From an uncultured bacterium (GTDB taxonomy: Bacteria; Verrucomicrobiota; Lentisphaeria; Victivallales; UBA1829): a stretch of 11,197 nucleotides of DNA. The notes below the pieces were generated by a model that saw only the letters and a program-made list of their open reading frames with translations, made no database searches and was not told the DNA's origin. The position numbers and the translations under genes were made by a program. Positions 5,278 to 11,197 of this stretch are shown here, in pieces. Position 1 is the stretch's first letter; each line of letters opens with the position of its first letter. Where the stretch lies: contig URNE01000033.1 of the NCBI GenBank assembly GCA_900549045.1, forward strand, positions 1 to 11,197. Reading direction: 5' to 3'.

Positions 5278-7374
5278 TCACGCCTCTTCGGCGAGTTCTT
5301 TTCTCATGGTTTCGGGCAGGGCGGAAACCGCTTTGACCGTGCGGTCACCAAGACCGGGCAGCTTGATCTTGTCGCCGACCTTCGTGGTCGTGAGGATTTC
5401 GCCGAGTTTTGTCTTGTAGGAGATGCGGTTGTTGTCCGGATCGCCGTCGAGAGCGCCGAGAACGTAATAATCGGTTGTTTTTCCGGAAGGATCTTCGAGA
5501 GTGACGGTGGAACCGAGAATGACATGGTTGCCGATCTTGACATCTCTGAAGTTGGTTGTCTGGATGGTTGCCACGAGGTTTTCGAGTTCGGCGCGGCGGC
5601 GGTGGAGGAAGCGTCTGCGTTCCTTCGCGGCGTCGTATTCGGCGTTTTCCCGGAAGTCGCCGAATCCGCGGGCGTGTTCGATCGCCTTGACGTTTTCAGG
5701 GATCTGGACGGTGACGATGTCTTCGAGTTCCTTCGTGAGTTTGGTGAAGGACGCCTGCGAGGTGATATCGGGCTGCGCAGCCGGAGTTTCGGCTTCGCCG
5801 GCTCCCATGAGACGTTTGCCGCCTTCGTTTTCGATGTGGGCGCGGAGTTCATCGGAGTGACGCGCCAGTTTGACGAGCAAGCTCTGACATTCGCCCATCT
5901 GGAAGGTGCGGACTCGCTGGAGAGCGTCGATGATCGAGGAGATGTCGCCGTCGGCGTTCGCAATCAGGAATTTCTGGAATTCGGCCTTCTCGAACAGGGT
6001 GCGTTTGAGTTCGCGTTCCGCCGCGGTCCACTCTTTCGGGAGTCCTTCGGCGGAGATCGCCTCGGCGACATGATCCATGTCGACGATGGAGACGAGGTTG
6101 CGGGGGAGTTTGGAGCGGTTCTTCCAGAGATAGAGGAGCACGTCGGAGGAGAGGGTGTGGCGTTTCGCAATGGTCGAAGCGACGGTTTTCGGATCGAGCG
6201 CTTCAAAGAGAGTGTTGAGACTGCGGAGCGGGAGGGCGCAGCCGAGTTCCGCGAGTTCCTCTTCGGAGTAGACGACTTTCGACGCCTTCACGAATGCGGG
6301 GAGAAGCTTCATGGAGATGTGCCCCCAGACTTCGAGCTCCTTTCCGACATGAGCGGCTGCGACGTCCTCCGGCCAGAAGGGCGCTTTGCCGCGCAGAGGC
6401 TGGAACATTTCCGTGAGAACCGGCATCGGATTGACGGCGGCGAGCATCGCAATGCAGTCGCCGAGCATCGTCAGGTCTTTCGGGGAGATCGGCGTGTGGA
6501 GACGTCCGAAGAGCTTTGCAAGTTTGAGGGTCTCTTCTTCTCCGAGTTTCACGCCGCCGGAAGCTTCCTGCGGGACGAGGAGGGTGTTAAGTTCGAGGAT
6601 GCTTCGGGCGTCCCAGGGGGCGCGTTTGCCGCGCGCCGCAGCTGCCTGCGGCGCCTCATTCCACCAGGTCTGGAAAGCGTCGATCGCCATGCACTCGGGA
6701 ACGAGAATGCGGGTCACGATCTCTTTCAGACGGGTTTCGGAGAGGTCGGTGAGGGCGTTGTGACTGAAGATTTCCCTGAATTTCTGAACGGCGGGGAGGC
6801 GGTGTTTGTCTGGGACGAGAATGTTGAACATTTCCGGATTCGCATCGAAGAAGACGGCGGACTGAATCGCGGAGCTGACGGGGAGGGAGAGAAGGTTGCC
6901 CGCCGCGAGGGAGTTGATTCCGAGGGTCGCGGTCCCCTTGTCGATCGAGGCTACTTTGCCCCAGATTTTGGAATCGGAGAGGTAAGCGAGGCATCCGGAT
7001 TTGATCTTCTGGAGCTTCTTGAGTCTCGAGGCGACTTCGGAAGCGGGAACTTCGGTGTCTCTTGCGCCGATCGCCTTCAGAACGGTCTGGCTGGAGATGT
7101 ACGGCGGAAGCATGAATTTCGCCGCGTTGTGGAGCGCGTTCCGGAAGAGCTGACCTTCAAGGGCGTCTTTTTCGGCGAGTTCCACGCAGACTTTCGCCAT
7201 TCCCTCGTCTTTGGAGATGCCGTCGTCCCAGGCATCGAAGAGGGAATCGAAATTGGCCTGTGCGGCCCGGAGCTCCTGCACGTCTGTCGATTTGATTTTG
7301 TTGAAAAGTTGTTGGATTTCATTTTCCTCGCCGGAAAGCGCGGCGACAATCAATTCTTCGAGTTCAGCAGCCAT
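5278..7374 (-). CDS. greA: Long PVC-type transcription elongation factor GreA (698 aa)
   Basis: The C-terminal 160 residues (about 537-698) are a complete GreA: a coiled-coil finger followed by the FKBP-like domain (KIGNHVILGSTVTLED...). GreA binds RNA polymerase and stimulates cleavage of backtracked RNA. The catalytic acidic pair at the finger tip is present as Asp573 and Glu576 in GDFRENAEYDAAKE, matching E. coli Asp41/Glu44, so cleavage activity is expected. The roughly 535 residues before it are mostly helical with no motif I can name. Landmarks such as WGKVASIDKG (138-147) and TWWNE (236-240) resemble, from memory, the N-terminal part of the about 715-residue GreA of Chlamydia. Typical GreA is about 158 residues, so this is an extended architecture, not a truncation artefact: the frame is open throughout with no internal stop. 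The ATG has AGGAG upstream (complement of 7380-7384). The phosphoesterase gene follows 7 bases after the stop. Confidence 0.92.
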   Translation of the reverse strand: MAAELEELIVAALSGEENEIQQLFNKIKSTDVQELRAAQANFDSLFDAWDDGISKDEGMAKVCVELAEKDALEGQLFRNALHNAAKFMLPPYISSQTVLKAIGARDTEVPASEVASRLKKLQKIKSGCLAYLSDSKIWGKVASIDKGTATLGINSLAAGNLLSLPVSSAIQSAVFFDANPEMFNILVPDKHRLPAVQKFREIFSHNALTDLSETRLKEIVTRILVPECMAIDAFQTWWNEAPQAAAARGKRAPWDARSILELNTLLVPQEASGGVKLGEEETLKLAKLFGRLHTPISPKDLTMLGDCIAMLAAVNPMPVLTEMFQPLRGKAPFWPEDVAAAHVGKELEVWGHISMKLLPAFVKASKVVYSEEELAELGCALPLRSLNTLFEALDPKTVASTIAKRHTLSSDVLLYLWKNRSKLPRNLVSIVDMDHVAEAISAEGLPKEWTAAERELKRTLFEKAEFQKFLIANADGDISSIIDALQRVRTFQMGECQSLLVKLARHSDELRAHIENEGGKRLMGAGEAETPAAQPDITSQASFTKLTKELEDIVTVQIPENVKAIEHARGFGDFRENAEYDAAKERRRFLHRRRAELENLVATIQTTNFRDVKIGNHVILGSTVTLEDPSGKTTDYYVLGALDGDPDNNRISYKTKLGEILTTTKVGDKIKLPGLGDRTVKAVSALPETMRKELAEEA

Positions 7375-7411
7375 GGAAGCTCCTATGCATTGTTGTTTTG
7401 TTCAATATATT

Positions 7412-7440
7412 AAAATACACCAAAAACGTTCATTTTACAA
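7412..7440 (-). promoter_or_regulatory. Candidate promoter of the greA-phosphoesterase unit
   Basis: The 118 bases between the upstream gene's terminator and greA are strongly A/T-rich. On the minus strand TTGTAA (complement of 7435-7440) is followed by a 17-base spacer and TATTTT (complement of 7412-7417), each matching four of six consensus bases. Other A/T-rich hexamers nearby (TAATAT, TATATT) could serve as the -10 instead. A promoter somewhere here is likely because a strong terminator lies just upstream; the exact hexamers are uncertain. Confidence 0.35.
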
Positions 7441-7492
7441 ATTTAAAGCGAAGAAAAATACGATGTTCCTTCAGATTTTTCCCTGATCCGGC

Positions 7493-7530
7493 AAAAAAAA
7501 CGGGTTCCCCGGACTTCTCTGGGGAACCCG
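7493..7530 (-). terminator. Rho-independent terminator after the symporter gene
   Basis: On the minus strand a perfect 10-bp stem CGGGTTCCCC (complement of 7521-7530) pairs with GGGGAACCCG (complement of 7501-7510) across a 10-base loop and is followed by eight T (complement of 7493-7500). It lies 19 bases after the symporter stop and ends the gnd-lipoprotein-symporter unit. Confidence 0.93.
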
Positions 7531-7549
7531 CTGATGGAAAAAGAGTTTC

Positions 7550-8791
7550 TCAGGCGAGATCTTCTTTCGAGAGGGTCTTGTCGACGATTGCGCAGACGCA
7601 GGAATCGGACCAGACGTTTTCCGCCGTTTCGATCATGTCGATGATGGTGTAGATCGGGAGAATGATGCCGAGGATGCCGATCGGCGCGCCGGTTCCGGAC
7701 ATCAGCGAGAGAGTCAGGAAGTAGCAGCCCATCGGAACTCCGGCGTTGCCGACTGCGGAGATCACCGAAATCAGAATCCAGAGAAGGATCGAGGGCAGGG
7801 TCAGTTCGACACCGCCGTTCTGCATGACGAACAGCGAGGTCACGAGAATGAATGCCGCGCAGCCGTTCATGTTGATCGTGCAGCAGATCGGCAGGATGAA
7901 GCGCGCGACTTCCGGTTTCGCCTTCATGTTGTTTTCCGCCGATGCGATTGTGACCGGCAGGGTCGCGGCGGAACTCTTGGTGAAGAGCGCCATCAGCACC
8001 GCCGGAAGCATGTTGCGGAACACGCGCAGAGGATTGATTCCGCGGATCAGCAGGAACAGCGGAAGAATGATGAAGAACTGAATGACGTTTCCGCCGAGAA
8101 CGACCGCGACGTATTTGCCGAGCGTTCCGACTATCACGCCCGCGGACATCTGCGCGGAGAGCTGTCCCGCGAACGCCACGATGCCGAGGGGCAGGGTCCA
8201 GACCAGTGCGCGGATCAGCGCGAACAGCAGCTCCTGAAGTCCGAGGACGCCTTTCAGAAGGATCTGGATGTTCTCGGACGCCTTCATCACCGCGAGGGTC
8301 AGTCCGGCGGCTGCGGAGACGAGCAGGATGCTCAGAACGTTGCCCGTCGAAAGCGGCTTCAGAATGTTGTCCGGAACGACGGAGAGAATGTGGTCGTAAT
8401 ACGAGAGCTTGCCGAGGTTCTGCGGCACGCTGGACTGTCCCTGCTGGATCAGATCGACCGGCAGGTTGCCCGGGGCGATGATCTTGTAGAGAATGACGCC
8501 GACGACAGAGGCCGCGACAGTCGTGAGCAGGGTGTAGACGATGGTGTGCAGAAAGATGCGTCCCGTGCCCTTTTTCGCTCCGAGCGAGGCGAGGGTGGTC
8601 AGAATCGTCAGCGCAATGGTCGGCACCGCGACGAACTGGAAGAGCCGCGTGTAAACGGTTGCGATGAAGTCGAAGAAGTTGTTCAGCCATGCGAGACCGA
8701 GCGTTCCGAGCACTCCGCCGAGCACGAGCGCCGACATCCAGATGATGAACTGTTTTCCGTTGAATCCGGGTTTCTGTTGTGTTGTGTCCAT
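7550..8791 (-). CDS. DAACS-family sodium:amino acid/dicarboxylate symporter (413 aa), altered substrate site
   Basis: This is an inner-membrane secondary transporter of the dicarboxylate/amino acid:cation symporter family (GltP/GltT/SstT relatives). It has six or more clear hydrophobic helices followed by the re-entrant loop signatures: HP1 as KSSAATLPV (272-280), the TM7 motif as NMNGC (307-311), HP2 near GNAGVPMG (348-355) and the TM8 motif as DMIETAENVWSD (385-396). Against the archaeal homologue GltPh, Asp394, Thr398, Asn401 and Asp405 correspond to Asp385, Thr389, Asn392 and Asp396. Arg397, which binds the side-chain carboxylate of acidic substrates, is replaced by Glu388; the NMDGT motif reads NMNGC, so Asp312 is Asn and Thr314 is Cys. 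The substrate is therefore probably not glutamate, aspartate or a C4-dicarboxylate; a neutral or basic amino acid is more likely. Length is normal. It is last in the unit, 14 bases after the lipoprotein gene, with AAGGGA before its ATG. Confidence 0.93.
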   Translation of the reverse strand: MDTTQQKPGFNGKQFIIWMSALVLGGVLGTLGLAWLNNFFDFIATVYTRLFQFVAVPTIALTILTTLASLGAKKGTGRIFLHTIVYTLLTTVAASVVGVILYKIIAPGNLPVDLIQQGQSSVPQNLGKLSYYDHILSVVPDNILKPLSTGNVLSILLVSAAAGLTLAVMKASENIQILLKGVLGLQELLFALIRALVWTLPLGIVAFAGQLSAQMSAGVIVGTLGKYVAVVLGGNVIQFFIILPLFLLIRGINPLRVFRNMLPAVLMALFTKSSAATLPVTIASAENNMKAKPEVARFILPICCTINMNGCAAFILVTSLFVMQNGGVELTLPSILLWILISVISAVGNAGVPMGCYFLTLSLMSGTGAPIGILGIILPIYTIIDMIETAENVWSDSCVCAIVDKTLSKEDLA

Positions 8792-8805
8792 TTTGATCCC
8801 TTATG

Positions 8806-9621
8806 TTATTTGTCGTAAATCCAGGGTTCTTCAAGGGTGAAATCCGCATCGGGGAGCTCCGGGTTGAGCACAAAGGAGACGATGCGCGTCACATCCGTTT
8901 TGCCGGCGGCGGAAACGAGAAGTTTCTGCGCCATCTTGACTCCGGAGAACCATGCGTAATCCTCCGAGATCGCCGTGTAGAGCGTGCGCCCGCCGTCTTC
9001 CAGATAAAGTACCGTTTCGAGACGGTGCGTCAGATACGTTTCCGCGTCGATATAGAAGACGTACGGCGCGATCGCCGGGTCGTCGGTGCGGCAGATCAGA
9101 CGGTAGAACTTCCGGTTCGCCTGATAGCAGACGTCGATATCCACGCTCTTGAAAATCTGCGGGAACTGATTGCCCGGCTTGAGCATCCCGAAGAACGCCT
9201 TGACGAGGTTGAGCGGCGTGCCTTCCGGAATTTTTGTGTTCTTCATATTGACCGGATTGATGTACCACGCTTCATTTTTTTTGAAGAGGAGCATCTGGAA
9301 CGCCTTGCCGTTTTTGATGGAAACCTGCTTGAGGGAATCCGGCGCTTTGAAGAGAACTACGGCACTGTAGAAATCGCGGGAATTCCGGTCGGATACGGAT
9401 TCAACCTCCTGGACGAGCCGGTAGGTCTTCGCCGCGGCGTACAGCCCCTTCGGGTCGGTGGCGGCGGTCATGCGCTTGTAAAGCTCTTCGACTGTGATGT
9501 CCGACTCTTCGCCGGCCTCCAGCTCAAGCAGGTCCTCGCGGAACATGGAGCAGCCTGTTGTGAGCGCGAGCGCCGAAAAGAACGCCGCAAGTGCAAGAAG
9601 TCGCGGAAATGCAGTTTTCAT
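8806..9621 (-). CDS. Secreted lipoprotein, LolA-like fold suspected (271 aa)
   Basis: I do not recognise a named family. The N-terminus is a lipoprotein signal: a basic start, the hydrophobic run LLALAAFFSALAL, then TTGC with Cys24 as the lipidated residue. Position -3 is Thr where Leu is usual, so the lipobox is slightly off consensus. Residues 40-70 are helical. The rest alternates beta-strand-like segments (FYSAVVLFKAPDSLKQVSI, AFQMLLFKKNEAWYINP, APYVFYIDAETYLTHRLE), resembling the half-barrel of LolA and outer-membrane lipoprotein-sorting proteins; this is an impression from pattern, not a domain hit. The mature protein would be anchored in a membrane facing the periplasm. The ATG is 6 bases after the gnd stop with AAAAGG just before it, and the symporter gene follows 14 bases after its own stop, so all three genes are probably on one transcript. 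Function is unknown. Confidence 0.8.
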   Translation of the reverse strand: MKTAFPRLLALAAFFSALALTTGCSMFREDLLELEAGEESDITVEELYKRMTAATDPKGLYAAAKTYRLVQEVESVSDRNSRDFYSAVVLFKAPDSLKQVSIKNGKAFQMLLFKKNEAWYINPVNMKNTKIPEGTPLNLVKAFFGMLKPGNQFPQIFKSVDIDVCYQANRKFYRLICRTDDPAIAPYVFYIDAETYLTHRLETVLYLEDGGRTLYTAISEDYAWFSGVKMAQKLLVSAAGKTDVTRIVSFVLNPELPDADFTLEEPWIYDK

Positions 9622-9627
9622 AACCTT

Positions 9628-11091
9628 TTACCTCGGAGTGTTTGTATTTGATGCGCCGGTCCAGACGGACAGGAAAAATACACCTCCCGGACGGTCGGTG
9701 CGTTCGTACGCGTGCGCGCCGAAAAAGTCGCGCTGCGCCTGAATCAGATTTGCGGAAAGATTTGCGGAACGCCAGGAATCGAACCAGGCAATCGCGCTTG
9801 AGAATGCGGGAACCGGGACGGAATAGGTGACCGCGTCGACGACGGCAAAGCGCCAGTTCTCTTCGAGCCTCTGAAGTTCCGTCCGGAAGAACGGAGCTGT
9901 GATGAGGTTCGGGAGCTCCCGGTTTTCCGAATACGCTTCGCGGATATTGTCAAGCAGTTTTGCACGGATGATGCAGCCTCCGCGCCAGATGGATGCGATC
10001 GCCGGGAGATCAAGTCCCCAGCCGAATTGCTCCGAAGCTGATTTCATGATGTCGAAACCCTGCGCGTAAACACAGATCTTGGAGGCGTGAAGCGCGTCCT
10101 CCGCATAATTGACGAGATCTTTTTTGTGCTGTTCGCTGAAGATTGCGCTGACTTTGCGCCGTCCGGGGAAAAGTTCGGAAATGCGCATCCGTTCCGTTTT
10201 GAAAGCGGAGACCGCACGGGCGAACACCGCTTCCGCAATGGTCGCCGCGGGAATCCCGAGTTCGAGCGCCGCTTCGGAAGTCCAGCGTCCGGTTCCCTTC
10301 TGTCCGGCGCGGTCAAGGATCATGTCGACCATCGGACGCCCCGTTTCGGGATCGGTGAACTCCAGAATTTTCGCGGTGATTTCAAGCAGATAACTTCCCT
10401 GCGGGCTATCGTTCCAGCGGCGGAAGATTTCCGCAAGTTCATTCATGGAATAATCGTGAAGCGAACGCAGAAGCAGATACGCTTCCGCGATCAGCTGCAT
10501 GTCGGCATATTCGATTCCGTTGTGTACCGTTTTGACGAAATGTCCGGAGCCGCCCGGCCCGATCCATTCGCAGCAGGGCGAGCCGTCGGGTGCCGTCGCG
10601 GCGATTTTTTTGAACAGCGGTTCAATGAACGGGCGCGCTTCGCTGTTCCCCCCGGGCATGAGCGAGGGTCCTTTCAAGGCACCCTTTTCTCCTCCGGAAA
10701 CGCCGGTTCCGACAAACGGAATTTTCTTTTCCGCGAGCACTCTGACGCGCCGTTCGGTGTCGCGGTAATGGGAGTTGCCGCCGTCGATGAGAATATCCCC
10801 TGGTTCGAGGAGCGGCAGCAGCTGCGCAATGACGTCGTCGACGGCGCTTCCCGCCTTGACCATCATCATGATTCTGCGCGGTCTCCGGAGCGCGGCGCAA
10901 AGCTCTGCCGGCGAATATGCGGGCAGAATGTTTTTGCCGTCGGCGCGTCCGGCGATGAATTCGCGGGTGCGTTCGGGCGAACGGTTGTAAACAGCGACGG
11001 TGAAGCCTTTGGACTCCATGTTCAGAACAAGATTCTCCCCCATCACAGCGAGTCCGATCATGCCGATGTCGGCAAGTTTTTTTTCAGACAT
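9628..11091 (-). CDS. gnd: 6-phosphogluconate dehydrogenase, decarboxylating (487 aa)
   Basis: This cytoplasmic enzyme oxidises and decarboxylates 6-phosphogluconate to ribulose 5-phosphate in the oxidative pentose phosphate pathway. It has an N-terminal Rossmann domain with GLAVMGENL (13-21) and NRSPERT from 36, the latter typical of NADP-preferring enzymes. GNSHYRDT (105-112) and VSGGEKGA (131-138) line the substrate site. The catalytic Lys187, Asn191 and Glu194 lie in FVKTVHNGIEYADMQLI. The all-helical C-terminal domain ends with AQRDFFGAHAYERTDRPG. Length matches the long homodimeric class (about 470-490), not the short 300-residue class. The start has AAGGAG (complement of 11099-11104) and no terminator precedes it, so transcription may come from the gene at the right edge. 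All catalytic residues are present; the assignment is secure. Confidence 0.98.
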   Translation of the reverse strand: MSEKKLADIGMIGLAVMGENLVLNMESKGFTVAVYNRSPERTREFIAGRADGKNILPAYSPAELCAALRRPRRIMMMVKAGSAVDDVIAQLLPLLEPGDILIDGGNSHYRDTERRVRVLAEKKIPFVGTGVSGGEKGALKGPSLMPGGNSEARPFIEPLFKKIAATAPDGSPCCEWIGPGGSGHFVKTVHNGIEYADMQLIAEAYLLLRSLHDYSMNELAEIFRRWNDSPQGSYLLEITAKILEFTDPETGRPMVDMILDRAGQKGTGRWTSEAALELGIPAATIAEAVFARAVSAFKTERMRISELFPGRRKVSAIFSEQHKKDLVNYAEDALHASKICVYAQGFDIMKSASEQFGWGLDLPAIASIWRGGCIIRAKLLDNIREAYSENRELPNLITAPFFRTELQRLEENWRFAVVDAVTYSVPVPAFSSAIAWFDSWRSANLSANLIQAQRDFFGAHAYERTDRPGGVFFLSVWTGASNTNTPR

Positions 11092-11139
11092 GTTATGACT
11101 CCTTCTCTTGTCTTGTGCGGTTGAAAATTTGAATGGAGA

Positions 11140-11197
11140 TCAGAATTCCTGCCATGCGGCTTTGCCGTCGCGGTCGCGGACCAGAATTTCCATTTTC
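11140..11197 (-). CDS. C-terminal end of an unidentified upstream gene (partial)
   Basis: On the minus strand, a frame entering from the right edge gives 18 codons reading KMEILVRDRDGKAAWQEF and then TGA at 11140-11142, 48 bases before gnd starts. Codon choice (GTC, CGC, GAC, GGC) resembles the neighbours better than the other two frames do, but the fragment is too short to identify. With no terminator in the gap, this gene is probably co-transcribed with gnd. A pentose phosphate gene would be a natural guess, but nothing in the fragment shows it. Confidence 0.4.
   Translation of the reverse strand, partial: KMEILVRDRDGKAAWQEF

Noticed and set aside
5524..7413. 629-codon open frame on the plus strand opposite greA
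   Set aside because: It is fully antisense to greA, whose minus-strand product has conserved GreA motifs and a good ribosome binding site. The plus product is a low-complexity mix of F, E, G, R and V with no domain, typical of an antisense shadow in G+C-rich coding DNA.
8803..9651. 282-codon open frame on the plus strand opposite the lipoprotein
   Set aside because: The minus strand has a signal peptide, a lipobox and tight operon spacing; the plus frame spans two gene boundaries and has no motif.
10087..11124. 345-codon open frame on the plus strand opposite gnd
   Set aside because: It is antisense to a complete gnd with all catalytic residues and has no recognisable protein features.

Overview
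The window looks like ordinary chromosomal DNA from a PVC-superphylum bacterium, most likely a Lentisphaerota/Victivallis-type gut anaerobe. Three things point there: the very long GreA with a large N-terminal extension, the architecture known from Chlamydia and relatives; a type IV pilin-like/pseudopilin gene next to an AraC-type regulator; and an oxygen-sensitive glycyl radical enzyme, which implies anaerobic growth. The assignment is inferred from gene content, not from a marker gene. No phage, IS element, CRISPR array, tRNA or rRNA was recognised. No gene-free stretch exceeds about 175 bases.

Left part (1-1315). A pseudopilin gene runs off the left edge on the minus strand and has a near-consensus sigma70 promoter. 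Upstream of it on the same strand is an AraC-family regulator that starts at a GTG. A 142-bp divergent control region separates the regulator from the next operon and contains a short perfect palindrome and a separate 9-bp inverted repeat.

Glycyl radical operon (1316-4407, plus strand). A 717-residue glycyl radical enzyme of unassigned substrate is followed, with an ATGA overlap, by its radical-SAM activating enzyme and then a strong rho-independent terminator. The divergent AraC regulator probably controls it. This is the most interesting part of the window: the enzyme keeps the catalytic Cys/Glu pair and the radical Gly, but its active-site loops (GCYEP, RVCGWNNKF) differ from the textbook eliminases and from pyruvate formate-lyase.

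Middle (4407-7374, minus strand). A long PVC-type GreA is followed 7 bases later by a calcineurin-like metallophosphoesterase of the YaeI/YkuE/LpxG kind.

Right part (7493-11197, minus strand). An apparent operon runs gnd (6-phosphogluconate dehydrogenase), then a secreted lipoprotein, then a DAACS-family sodium/amino-acid symporter, and ends in a strong terminator. Gaps are 6 and 14 bases. The last 18 codons of a further upstream gene enter at the right edge.
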